Below, one piece after another: positions 1-7,780 of a DNA stretch of 33,564 nt; position 1 is the stretch's first letter; each line of letters begins with the position of its first letter. This DNA is from Planctomycetota bacterium (GTDB lineage Bacteria; Planctomycetota; Planctomycetia; Gemmatales; Gemmataceae). Both the position numbers and the translations under genes were made by a program. The stretch lies in assembly GCA_021325115.1 (NCBI GenBank), contig JAJPHU010000116.1:1-33564 (forward strand). Reading direction: 5' to 3'. The notes under the pieces were generated by a model. It was not told where the DNA came from. It made no database searches and worked only from the letters and a program-made list of their open reading frames with translations.

Positions 1-116
1 AACACTACCGGAAACTGCGAAGTCCCAAAGTTTCTCTCGCCGTCGTCGATCTTTTGCCGTAACATCAAGAGGGACGATCCCCGCTCTGCGAGGGAATGCA
101 AAACGAGAAAATAGCC

Positions 117-464
117 ATGAAACTCATCCTCGCCATCATCCAGCCGTCTAAGCTGGAAGCCGTCAAGGAAGCCCTCAACCAAGTCGAGGTTTTCCGCCTC
201 ACTATCGTAGACGTGCAGGGCTTTGGCCGGCAGAAGGGGCATTCCGAAGTGTACCGGGGCCACGAATTGACGGTGAACCTGCTGCGTAAGGTGCAGCTGC
301 AAATTGCCGTCAATGAAGACTTTGTCGAGCCGACTGTCAACGCCATCATGGAGGCCGGACGCACCGGTCCCGAAGGGCGTATCGGCGATGGCAAAATCTT
401 CATTCTGCCGCTGGAAGACTGCATCCGCATCCGCACCGGCGAACGCGGACCTGAGGCAATCTAA
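117..464 (+). CDS. glnB: P-II family nitrogen regulatory protein
   Basis: Trimeric PII signal protein that senses ATP/ADP and 2-oxoglutarate and controls ammonium transport or nitrogen enzymes by its T-loop. From the ATG at 117 it is 115 aa and starts MKLILAIIQPSKLEAVKEAL, the normal PII N-terminus; an in-frame ATG at 96 would add seven residues that the family lacks. T-loop residues 35-50 (GFGRQKGH, then EVYRGHE) and the nucleotide-binding B-loop and C-terminus (GRIGDGKIF, IRIRTGE) are intact. There is a TGPEGR insertion just before GDGKIF, seen in some PII proteins. Residue 51, the uridylylated Tyr of proteobacterial GlnB, is Leu here, while Tyr46 is kept. No amtB or glnA lies beside it in the window; the next gene is a Nudix hydrolase 180 bp downstream. 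No clear Shine-Dalgarno is visible. GlnB versus GlnK cannot be decided. Confidence 0.93.
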   Translation: MKLILAIIQPSKLEAVKEALNQVEVFRLTIVDVQGFGRQKGHSEVYRGHELTVNLLRKVQLQIAVNEDFVEPTVNAIMEAGRTGPEGRIGDGKIFILPLEDCIRIRTGERGPEAI

Positions 465-644
465 GAAGCTAAGGGCGCAAAAGACATGAACCGCCAAGAC
501 GCCCAAGATACCAAGGGAGGAAAAAAAAAGAGAGCAGGGATGAAAGCAAAGGAATAGAGAGGATCTTGCTTAGGGTGGTTCCTTTCTTTTTTCTCCCTTT
601 TCATCGTGGCGTCTTGGCGATTCATTCGGGGATAGCAGTTAAGT
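465..644. repeat. Long inverted repeat in PII-Nudix spacer (CCAAGACGCC family)
   Basis: The spacer folds on itself. The left arm TGAACCGCCAAGACGCCCA (487-505) pairs with GTGGCGTCTTGGCGATTCA (606-624). Inside it, a purine-rich A/G run (about 520-540) faces a pyrimidine-rich run (about 580-600). The same arrangement, with CGCCAAGATGCC outside and A/G then T/C tracts inside, recurs at about 31383-31520, so this is a dispersed element and not just a local terminator. It could act as a terminator for the PII gene. Confidence 0.7.
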
Positions 645-1250
645 ATGCACATTCACAAGATTGAACAACTCACACATGAGAAATGGCTGAACCTGTACGC
701 GGCCACGTTCGAGCATAAGGGCCACACCGGCCGTTGGGTGTACGCCTCGCGCAAGCCCCAGCCCCGCAGCGAGCGCGCCGCCGATGCCGTCCTCATTGTG
801 CCCGTGCTGCATCCTCCCCTCATTCCCCCCGAAATGGGAGGGAATGAGGGGGGGCCGCGGCTAGTGATGGTCAAAGAGTTCCGCGTGCCCGTCGGCGATT
901 ATTCGTTCGCTTTCCCGGCTGGCTTGCTTGATCCGGGTGAGAGCATCGAAGAGGCCGCGCGCCGCGAGCTGATGGAAGAGACGGGACTGGAGATCACCAC
1001 TGTCCGCCGGGTCACGCAACCGCTGTACTCGTCGAGCGGCCTGACGGATGAAGCTGTGGCCATGATCTTCGTCGATGCCCGTGCTACGCCGCAAACGCAA
1101 CCGAAGCTGAATGCCTCAGAGGATCTGGAAGTAGTGTTTCTTGATTTCGCCGCCATCTGCCAGTTGTGCGATGATCGCTCGGCCCGAATCGAGGCCAAAG
1201 CGTGGACGATCCTGTACGCTTATCAACAAATGGGCCGTTTGGGTTTGTAA
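645..1250 (+). CDS. Nudix hydrolase, ADP-ribose pyrophosphatase-like
   Basis: Cytosolic Mg-dependent hydrolase of a nucleoside-diphosphate derivative; the layout is closest to ADP-ribose/NDP-sugar pyrophosphatases, but substrate is not fixed by sequence. The 201 aa protein has a full Nudix box at residues 93-115: GLLDPGES followed by REL and EETGLEI, fitting the G-x5-E-x7-REUxEExGU pattern. The N-terminal strand region (GRWVYASRKP) and a strand before the box (LVMVKEFRVPVG) match the family. Residues 56-72 (HPPLIPPEMGGNEGGPR) form a Pro/Gly-rich insertion between two predicted strands; it is encoded by a palindromic repeat at 813-854. The Shine-Dalgarno is weak (GGGGAT, about 12 nt upstream). 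The gene follows the PII gene on the same strand but with a repeat-filled spacer, so a shared transcript is uncertain. Confidence 0.88.
   Translation: MHIHKIEQLTHEKWLNLYAATFEHKGHTGRWVYASRKPQPRSERAADAVLIVPVLHPPLIPPEMGGNEGGPRLVMVKEFRVPVGDYSFAFPAGLLDPGESIEEAARRELMEETGLEITTVRRVTQPLYSSSGLTDEAVAMIFVDARATPQTQPKLNASEDLEVVFLDFAAICQLCDDRSARIEAKAWTILYAYQQMGRLGL
813..854. repeat. Palindromic repeat inserted in frame in the Nudix gene
   Basis: CCCCTCATTCCC (816-827) is perfectly complementary to GGGAATGAGGGG (840-851), with further C/G pairing inwards. The element keeps the reading frame and encodes the Pro/Gly stretch LIPPEMGGNEGG. It resembles the C-run/G-run repeats in spacers at about 20970-21075 and 26937-26966. 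Confidence 0.65.
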
Positions 1251-1254
1251 AGAT

Positions 1255-1314
1255 GAGTCGGAAACGTAAGCGACAGCGGACCTGCCGTTGCTTGCGCTTC
1301 CCGCTCGTCAAAAC
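1255..1314. repeat. Imperfect inverted repeat, GTAAGCGAC family
   Basis: The arm GAGTCGGAAACGTAAGCGAC (from 1255) faces a diverged complementary arm ending near 1307 (CTTGCGCTTCCCGCTC). The core GGAAxxGTAAGCGAC is shared with much better-preserved copies at 4942-4991 and 24758-24810. It fills the spacer between the Nudix stop (1250) and the receiver-like gene, just ahead of that gene's Shine-Dalgarno at 1318. Confidence 0.5.
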
Positions 1315-1326
1315 TTCGGAGATACC

Positions 1327-1677
1327 ATGCCCTCTGCATTGCTTTTGTGTGATGATCTGCTGTTTGCCAGCCGTATCACCGGCGAAGCTCGTGCTCGGGG
1401 CCTGACCGTGAAACCGGCCCGCTCCCTCGAACAACTCTTGGATCTCGCCTGCTCGGAAGCGCCATCTTGCGTGCTGCTCGATCTGGCTTTTCCAGGGCTT
1501 GACTTGCCCGATCTGTTCCGCCGCTTGGCCGAGGTTTGTCCTTCACTGCCGCGCGTGGCAGCCTACGGGTCACACATAGACACAGAGCGGCTGCGGGCAG
1601 CGCGTTCGGCTGGTTGTGATCCGGTGTTGCCGCGCAGCAAGTTTGTTGAAGAGTTGCCGCGCTTGCTAGGTGGTTAG
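1327..1677 (+). CDS. Stand-alone response-regulator receiver-like protein
   Basis: A 116 aa protein that looks like a single CheY-type receiver domain. It begins MPSALLLCDDLLFASRITGE, with the acidic pair D9-D10 that would bind Mg. D52 sits in VLLDLAFPG, the position of the phosphoacceptor, and K106 (PRSKF) is close to the conserved receiver Lys, although the usual K-P-F order is not present. No output domain follows. The usual T/S position lies in the unusual context VAAYGSH, so the phosphorylation chemistry may be weakened. ATG 1327 was chosen because GGAG lies 5 nt upstream; a longer reading frame from 1288 would start inside a repeat. No histidine kinase is in the window. Ends LLGG, with the stop inside an inverted-repeat arm. 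Confidence 0.75.
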   Translation: MPSALLLCDDLLFASRITGEARARGLTVKPARSLEQLLDLACSEAPSCVLLDLAFPGLDLPDLFRRLAEVCPSLPRVAAYGSHIDTERLRAARSAGCDPVLPRSKFVEELPRLLGG

Positions 1678-1761
1678 TCGCATGTCTATCTATGGCAAGC
1701 GGTCCGTATGAACCAGCTGGTTTACACCGGCCGCTCATCGTAGACGTGGGGCTAACCACCT
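1668..1761. repeat. Inverted repeat spanning the ends of two convergent genes
   Basis: AGGTGGTTAG (1668-1677) is exactly complementary to CTAACCACCT (1752-1761), with a 74 nt interior. The stop codon of the receiver-like gene lies in the left arm, and the stop of the convergent kinase-like gene (1760-1762) overlaps the right. The interior has a further match, in the sense GGTTAGCC..CACG, to the hairpin at 17621-17651. It may serve as a bidirectional terminator. Confidence 0.5.
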
Positions 1762-2956
1762 AATCGTTTTTGGTGCTCCAATGCCGCTCGGCGGCAAAAG
1801 CGACGGCGTCCACTGCGATGGGGCCCAACAAGCCGCTGTTGACGATGAGGTGATATTGTTCGGCGTCGGTCCAATCGATACCGAAGTAGTTTTCATAGAA
1901 ACGGCTTCGCCGTGCGTCGCTGTCGGCGATGAGCTTGCGTGCTGGTCCTTCGTTCAGCCAGCGGTGTTGCATGACGCGCTGCACACGAATGGTCAGGGGG
2001 GCCACCAGGCGCACGTGAAAGGCGCTGGGATGATCGCGGAGGAAGCAAGGGCCGCCCCGGCCCACGATCAGCGCATCACCCTGCTCCGCAAACGCTCGGA
2101 GAATTTGTTCCAGGGTCTCGAAATAGCGCTGATACAGACTGTACGGCTGAAAACGCTGGAAAATGCCCGCCGGCTTTTCGTCGATCTTCTCCACTTCAAC
2201 TTCGGACAACCCCAGGCGTTCGGCCAATTGGTGCAGCACATCGCGGTCATGGACACGCAGCCTTAGCCGAGCGGCCAGGGCCGGGGCGAAGCTGGTTTCG
2301 CCAGCCCCTAACTCCGGCGTCAGGGTCAAGACCCGCGACCCCAAAGCGCTCGCCACCGATGCGCCGGCAGCGGACGTGGCTGGGGGCAAGGCCCAGTCCT
2401 GTCGCACCAACGCCGCCACAACGGCAACCACATCGTTGAGCGGCACGCGCGCCGTGTTAAAAGTCAGATGATAGCGCGCAGCCTGGAAGGGAGCATCGCC
2501 GAAGAAGTAGCGTGTAAAGCGCTCCCGGTTGCGATCTTCCTCAGTACAGCGCGTCAATGCCTGCTCCCAGGTCCAGCCTTCTCGCGTCATCATACGCCTG
2601 GCCCGCCATTCTCTCGGCGCCACCAGGCGCACGTGTAAAACGTTGGGCCTGTCGGCCAGCAGATGTCCCGTGCCTCGCCCTACCAGGACGACCCGGCCCC
2701 GCGCCGCCGCCTGAAGCGCCGCTTCCCGCAAGCCGTGCAAGTAATGTTGGTGCGGCGAATGCAGCCGAAAGCGATCGCCCAGGCTGACGGCTTTTTCATC
2801 CAGGCGCTCCAACTCCTCGTCCGGCAGATGCTCCACGGCTGCCGCCTGATGCAGCAGAGCGCGATCGAGTAGCTCCCAGCCTAGCACTTCCGCCAGGCGG
2901 CCGGCGGTCTCGTAACCGCCTGCCCCAAAATCACGGGTAATGGTGAGAACGTTCAT
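1760..2956 (-). CDS. Tandem cytidylate-kinase-like protein
   Basis: A 398 aa protein made of two copies of a cytidylate-kinase-like P-loop domain (about residues 1-195 and 210-398). Domain 1 starts MNVLTITRDFGAGGYETAGR, a P-loop of the family type, and has VGRGTGHLL, VRLVAP and the Arg-rich lid ECxxDRNRERF-like stretch ending in YFFG. Domain 2 repeats the order (LTLTPELGAGETS, IVGRGGPCFL, VRLVAP, RRSRFYENYFG), but its P-loop has GE where GG is usual, so it may bind nucleotide poorly. Such proteins are annotated as cytidylate kinase-like, with unproven substrate; this is unlikely to be the housekeeping Cmk. GTG/ATG choice: ATG 2956 has GGAG 8 nt upstream, preferred over an upstream ATG at 2995. 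Divergent from mobA over a 100 bp spacer. Confidence 0.82.
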   Translation of the reverse strand: MNVLTITRDFGAGGYETAGRLAEVLGWELLDRALLHQAAAVEHLPDEELERLDEKAVSLGDRFRLHSPHQHYLHGLREAALQAAARGRVVLVGRGTGHLLADRPNVLHVRLVAPREWRARRMMTREGWTWEQALTRCTEEDRNRERFTRYFFGDAPFQAARYHLTFNTARVPLNDVVAVVAALVRQDWALPPATSAAGASVASALGSRVLTLTPELGAGETSFAPALAARLRLRVHDRDVLHQLAERLGLSEVEVEKIDEKPAGIFQRFQPYSLYQRYFETLEQILRAFAEQGDALIVGRGGPCFLRDHPSAFHVRLVAPLTIRVQRVMQHRWLNEGPARKLIADSDARRSRFYENYFGIDWTDAEQYHLIVNSGLLGPIAVDAVAFAAERHWSTKND

Positions 2957-3056
2957 GCGCGGCGCTCCAAGGATTGAGTAAAGAAAAAACTTCACTCCAA
3001 CGTAGAATACTCTTTGCTACACCCCTGGTAAAGCAATGTGCTGGAGTTGCTGTTTA

Positions 3057-3668
3057 ATGCCACAAATCGGCGGCCTTGTTCTTTGCGGCGGACAATCGAG
3101 CCGTATGGGCCGGGCAAAAGCCTGGCTGCCCTTCGGCCATGAGTTGATGCTGCCGCGCGTCGTTCGTCTGCTGGGCGAAGCCGTAGCCCCCATCGTGGTT
3201 GTCGCTGCTCCCGGTCAAGATGTGCCTTCATTGCCTACGCAGATCGAAATTGTCCGCGATGCTCAACCAGGACGTGGCCCCCTTCAGGGAATGATTGCTG
3301 GTCTAGAGGCGCTGAACCGTCGGGCTGACGCTGCTTACATTTCCTCGTGCGATGTCCCTTTCCTGCGGCCTGCCTTCGTTCGCCGCCTTGTCGAATTGCT
3401 CGGCACTTTCGCCATCTGTGTGCCGGAGGTCGGTGGCTATCGGCATCCCTTGGCTGCCGTCTATCGCATCGAAGTTGCCGCTGCGGCCGCGCGTTTGCTG
3501 GCTGAGAATCGCCCACGACCGGCGTTTCTGTTTGAGGAAATGCCAACCCGAATTGTTCAGCCGGAGGAGCTTGCCGATGTGGACCCAACGTTTCAGTCGC
3601 TTCGCAACCTGAACACACCTGCGGATTATCAGGCAGCTTTAGAGGACCTATTCTCGGGAAAAGGCTAA
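3057..3668 (+). CDS. mobA: Molybdenum cofactor guanylyltransferase (MobA-like)
   Basis: Nucleotidyltransferase that would attach GMP from GTP to molybdopterin to give the bis-MGD cofactor. The 203 aa protein starts with the GT-A/MobA signature GLVLCGGQSSRMGRAKAWL (LxGGxSxRMGxxK), followed by GPLQGMIAGL and the metal/nucleotide strand ISSCDVPFL, then the HPLAAVYR stretch typical of MobA. ATG 3057 was chosen because GGAG at 3043-3046 lies 10 nt upstream; ATG 3036 would place that site inside the gene. No other molybdopterin gene is in the window. A related NTP-transferase with another substrate is possible, but the length and motif spacing fit MobA. The gene converges on the WD40 gene across 167 bp in which I see no clear terminator. 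Confidence 0.85.
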   Translation: MPQIGGLVLCGGQSSRMGRAKAWLPFGHELMLPRVVRLLGEAVAPIVVVAAPGQDVPSLPTQIEIVRDAQPGRGPLQGMIAGLEALNRRADAAYISSCDVPFLRPAFVRRLVELLGTFAICVPEVGGYRHPLAAVYRIEVAAAAARLLAENRPRPAFLFEEMPTRIVQPEELADVDPTFQSLRNLNTPADYQAALEDLFSGKG

Positions 3669-3835
3669 TCCGTTGTACTTTCCGTGGAAATCTCACCCTC
3701 ATGCAGCCAGTTCGTTCGCTTGGTCTACTACCTCCCAGCCGCCTACCCGCGTGCGGCGGACGACGCACCGCCTCATCCTACGGCGAGCGGCGTACCAAAG
3801 GTTAAGGCTTCCGCCAGCACCACCACGGTTGGCGA

Positions 3836-6800
3836 TCAACGTTTACCTCCCTTCACCAGCGTCTCGGTCTCGCGGTACAAGATCTCGTAAATCAAACGTT
3901 CCTCCCAGGTTTCTTTTTTATCTTTGGCCTTATCACGGCGGCTTTGCTCTGCCTTAACTAGCCCTTCCTTTGCTTCCTCTGTGTGGCCTAAGCGTTGTGC
4001 GGCCATTGCCCTTACCAACCAGTCGCGGGCCACAGGCTCAGAATGAGGCATCTCCGTTATCTCGTGCAATCGTTTCAAAGCGACGTCGAATTGTCCAGCG
4101 CGATACAGCAGGATGGCCAATGGTCGCCTCTGGCTGGTTGCTTGGGGATTCGCTTTCACGGCTCGTTCGGCATGTTCTAACAGGGGTTTCCAATCGCGCA
4201 CAACGCCCTCGGCCAAGGTAATCGTCCACACGATGTTTTGGAACACTGCCTCGTCTTTGCTATCGCCAAAGCGCTGCACCAGCCGCCCACACCAACGACG
4301 ATAGTTCGCCTCCTCGCCGCTGGCTAACAAGGCCAGAATGTGCTGACACCAGACGGTGGCACTGGGTTCACCCAGATGGACGGCTTGGCCCAGGTCGGCG
4401 GCAGCCTTGCGCCAGTCACCGCGTTCGGCCTCGATGCGGCCCCGTGCCGCCCATAGCTCCGCTCGGTTGCCCTTACGCTCGATTGCCTTGGAATAATCCG
4501 CCGCTGCCTCGTGCCAATGGCCCAGTGCGGCCTCGGCCGCGGCGCGGCCGGCCCATAAGTTCCAACGTTCGCCATCCCCGGCCAACGCCTGTGTGTAATC
4601 CGATTGGGCCGCCTCCCAGCGCCGCAATTCAAGATTGGCTCGGCCGCGGCGTGCATACAGATCGGCCGATGCTCCGGCAGAAATTAGATAATCGAGATGT
4701 CGTAAAGCACCCGTCCATAGATGTTGCTGCTCGCATTCCTCAGCGCCGCGATGATGCCATGCCGCCAGGCGCTGCGGCGATGGTGTGAAATCGTTGCTGT
4801 ACTTTGTCCGCAGATCCTGCCATGCCTTGCTCCATGCGACGAGATCAAGAGGGATTGTTTCTCCAGAGTTCGCCATGTGTTCTGCACTCAACACCTCCGC
4901 CATACGTACCAGCTCTGCTACAGGCCGATCGTCGGCCAATAAGCCGGAAGCGTAAGCGACAGCAAGGCAACTGTCGCTTACATTTCCGGCTCGTAGCAGT
5001 GGGCTGATGGGTTCGCCGCTTGCCGTATCCCAGATACGCAAGCCCTCGCTGGACATGGTCACGATCTGTTTGTTGTCATTGCTGAAGACAGCGCGCATGA
5101 CGGCGGCACGATGCCGCAGCGGTGGACTGAGAGGTTTGCCATTGCCCGCATCCCATATGCGCACCCGATGATCGCCGCCGATTGTGACAATGCATTTGCC
5201 GTCGGGACTGAAGGTCGCCTGCAAGATCGGAGCGCCTTGTGCGGGAGTCGTGGCGATTTCGCGTCCCGTGCTCGCTTCCCATACGCTCGCCGTGCCGTCG
5301 TCGCTGGCAGTCACAAGGACTTGACCATCGGGGCTAAAGGCCAAATGATGGATCGGCTTGCGATGTCCCCAGGTGGGGCCGACCGCCTCGGCCGTGTCTG
5401 CATCCCACAAACGCAGGCCGCCCTCGACATCCACGGTGAGAAGCCGCTTGCCGTCCGGGAGAAACAGTGCCCGGCAGAGGTCGTATTTATGCTCCATTGG
5501 CTCTCCCACAAGGGTGGTTTTCTCTACGTCCCACAAGCGCGCTTTGCCATCTTGACACGCCGTCAGCACGCGCTGGCCCTCGCGGCTGAAATTGGCTTCG
5601 AGAACAGAGCGCGGATGCACCAATGGCTGACCGAGCAACTCGCCGGTCGCCGTCTCCCAGATGCGCACGTGTCCCTCCAATTCATCGCCGTTGGGCTGAT
5701 GACAGACAGTCAGCACACGCCTGCCATCGGGGCTGAATGCGGCGGCGGTAACTTTGTTCTTGTGCGGTAGCGTACCGCCCACCGGCTGATTCGTCTGCGT
5801 GTCATACACGCGCACCCCTGTCTCCGTCGCCCGCAGCACGTACTTGCCATCAGGACTGAACACTTCCAAGCCCGTCTCCTTCGGCGGGACCGGCGCCATG
5901 GCTGGCTCACCCATCGTCAAATCCCACAGCCGTACCACGCGCCCTGTCCATGTCAGCACGCCGTCGCCCGCTGGAGTGAATGCCGCGTAACGGATCGGCT
6001 CTCCGTGCCGCAGCGCGGGCAGGATTGCTTCAGATGTCCGATAATCCCAGATCCGCGCCACACCATCTTCGCAGATTGTCAACAGGTATCGGCCATCGGG
6101 ACTGAAGAGGGCATCGTTCACGGCCTCGGGGGGCCTCAGGGCCGGTCCTGTCGCCTCGCCGTTGGTCAGGTCCCAAACGCGTACGCTGCGGTCTTCACCA
6201 AAGGTCAGCGCGTACTTGCCGTCGGGGCTGAAGGACGCACCGCGCAGGGCGGAGCCATGCTTGAGGAACGGCGTCACCGGCTCGCTCGTCTTTGCCTTCC
6301 ACACGCGTGCCGTGCCATCTCTGCTGGCTGTCAACACGTGCTCGCCATCTGTACTGAAGGACGCTTGCACCAACTCCGCCGCATGAGCGAAAGAGGAGCC
6401 GATCTGTTTGCCTGTGGCAATGTCCCAGATACGGGCGCAGCGATCTTGACATCTGGTCAACACACGCTGCCCATCGGGATGGAACATCGCCGGACAGGCA
6501 CAGATCTCGCTACCCAGCGCCGCTTCGCGGAGCGCCTCTCCGGTGGCGGCGTCCCAAATGTGCAGCTCCACCTCGGTCACGCCCATTGGGGCCTTATCGG
6601 TGACGGTGAGGAAATGTTTGCCGTCCGCGCTGAACGCCAAGGCGGCCACTGGACCCGCGAGCTGCAGCGGCGAAAACAACTCCTTGGACGCTTCGACATC
6701 CCACAGATGCAAGGTCTTGTCCGCAGCCGCCGTTAACACACGCTTGCCATCAGGACTAAACACGGCAAGAGTAACCGCCTCTTCATGCGCCAACACCTCG

Positions 6801-7663
6801 CCGATGCGCTTGCCGCTTGCTATGTCCCATATTTCCACTGCGCCGTCGGCGCCGGCCGTCAGCACCCGTTTGCCGTCGCAGCCAAGCTGCACAACGGTCG
6901 GCATCGTCTCGTACAACCGCATTTGCACCGGGCGCGGACACTGCGATAAGACGTAAGCCAACCTCAGACGATGCGTCTGGACCGGCAATTTCTCTCTCTC
7001 GGCCAAGCGCAGCGCCTCGGTAAACCACAAGAGCGATGCCGCCAGATCGCCGCTGTCCATCCACCGCATACCGGTGGCAACGTACATCTTGACCAGTTGC
7101 CGTGCTATCTCCGCACGGTGGCTCAACGCTTCCTGCCGCACCTGCTCGGCCGTCTGCGCCAATTCTTCGGCCAGCTTCCGCAGATGAATCTGTTCATCGC
7201 GCTGCTTCTTGGCATCGCTGGCCGTTTTCTCGACCGCCCGGAGCTGCGTGGCGAATTCCTTCTCCCGCTTGGCCCATTTCTCTGCCTCGATCTTCACCTG
7301 GCGTCGGCGTTGCGACTCTTTGTCTTCCGGCCTCGCCGCTCGCCCCTTAGAGAGAAGTTTCGCTTTGGATTGCTGTGCCTCCCATTGGACCTTTTCCACT
7401 TCCGCGCGTGCCGCTTGTATCCTACTCCATGCTTGCAGGATCGTGACGATCCAGAAGACGAGAAGAAGAAAGCACAGAGCAGATAGGCTGGATAAGAGTG
7501 GATTATTTCGGCACCAGCGACTCAGGCGTGCCAGAAGGTTGCCTCCGCGCGGTGGTTCTTCCTCGCCGCAGATGGGGCAGCGTGGCGTCTCGGTGGGCGG
7601 CAGACCGGCGAGCGTCGAAGGATCCCAGATGTGGCCGCGCGGACAGATTGCTTTCTGCGCCAT
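3836..7663 (-). CDS. Membrane-anchored zinc-ribbon / WD40 / TPR protein
   Basis: A 1275 aa scaffold-like protein. Residues 1-35 form a zinc-ribbon-like start (CPRGHIWDP, then CPICGEE). One membrane helix follows at about 55-77 (SSLSALCFLLLVFWIVTILQ), then a charged coiled coil to about 210. About 15 WD40 blades run from about 255 to 890, each ending in a variant of IWDxxTG; that is enough for two seven-blade propellers plus one. After a linker come TPR-like helices (WHHRGAEECEQQ, YARRGRANLELRRWEAAQ, LWAGRAAAEAALGHW). Planctomycetes often carry WD40 repeats behind a Hanks kinase and a similar membrane helix; here no kinase domain is present, and the zinc ribbon takes its place. ATG 7663 has AAGGAG about 6 nt upstream, so a longer reading frame to 7723 is rejected. 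Likely a partner-binding scaffold; no partner is identified. Confidence 0.88.
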   Translation of the reverse strand: MAQKAICPRGHIWDPSTLAGLPPTETPRCPICGEEEPPRGGNLLARLSRWCRNNPLLSSLSALCFLLLVFWIVTILQAWSRIQAARAEVEKVQWEAQQSKAKLLSKGRAARPEDKESQRRRQVKIEAEKWAKREKEFATQLRAVEKTASDAKKQRDEQIHLRKLAEELAQTAEQVRQEALSHRAEIARQLVKMYVATGMRWMDSGDLAASLLWFTEALRLAEREKLPVQTHRLRLAYVLSQCPRPVQMRLYETMPTVVQLGCDGKRVLTAGADGAVEIWDIASGKRIGEVLAHEEAVTLAVFSPDGKRVLTAAADKTLHLWDVEASKELFSPLQLAGPVAALAFSADGKHFLTVTDKAPMGVTEVELHIWDAATGEALREAALGSEICACPAMFHPDGQRVLTRCQDRCARIWDIATGKQIGSSFAHAAELVQASFSTDGEHVLTASRDGTARVWKAKTSEPVTPFLKHGSALRGASFSPDGKYALTFGEDRSVRVWDLTNGEATGPALRPPEAVNDALFSPDGRYLLTICEDGVARIWDYRTSEAILPALRHGEPIRYAAFTPAGDGVLTWTGRVVRLWDLTMGEPAMAPVPPKETGLEVFSPDGKYVLRATETGVRVYDTQTNQPVGGTLPHKNKVTAAAFSPDGRRVLTVCHQPNGDELEGHVRIWETATGELLGQPLVHPRSVLEANFSREGQRVLTACQDGKARLWDVEKTTLVGEPMEHKYDLCRALFLPDGKRLLTVDVEGGLRLWDADTAEAVGPTWGHRKPIHHLAFSPDGQVLVTASDDGTASVWEASTGREIATTPAQGAPILQATFSPDGKCIVTIGGDHRVRIWDAGNGKPLSPPLRHRAAVMRAVFSNDNKQIVTMSSEGLRIWDTASGEPISPLLRAGNVSDSCLAVAYASGLLADDRPVAELVRMAEVLSAEHMANSGETIPLDLVAWSKAWQDLRTKYSNDFTPSPQRLAAWHHRGAEECEQQHLWTGALRHLDYLISAGASADLYARRGRANLELRRWEAAQSDYTQALAGDGERWNLWAGRAAAEAALGHWHEAAADYSKAIERKGNRAELWAARGRIEAERGDWRKAAADLGQAVHLGEPSATVWCQHILALLASGEEANYRRWCGRLVQRFGDSKDEAVFQNIVWTITLAEGVVRDWKPLLEHAERAVKANPQATSQRRPLAILLYRAGQFDVALKRLHEITEMPHSEPVARDWLVRAMAAQRLGHTEEAKEGLVKAEQSRRDKAKDKKETWEERLIYEILYRETETLVKGGKR
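4942..4991. repeat. Inverted repeat inside the WD40 gene, GTAAGCGAC family
   Basis: AGCCGGAAGCGTAAGCGACA (from 4942) pairs with TGTCGCTTACATTTCCGGCT (ending 4991) with two mismatches around a short loop. It is in frame and encodes about residues 890-907, exactly after the last WD40 blade and before the linker to the TPR region. It belongs to the same family as 24758-24810. Confidence 0.75.
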
Positions 7664-7780
7664 GACGTGCTCCTTAAATTGAGGAAGAGAATGGCTGGCG
7701 CGATTATCGCACAGCGGCAGCACAAGTCAAGTTGCCGGAGATCTCTTCGGCTGCCCTGCTATCTCATCGACCGATTTACT

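Noticed and set aside
1..116. A promoter or gene end before the PII gene
   Set aside because: No confident -35/-10, -24/-12 pair or reading frame; nothing more can be said from 116 bases.
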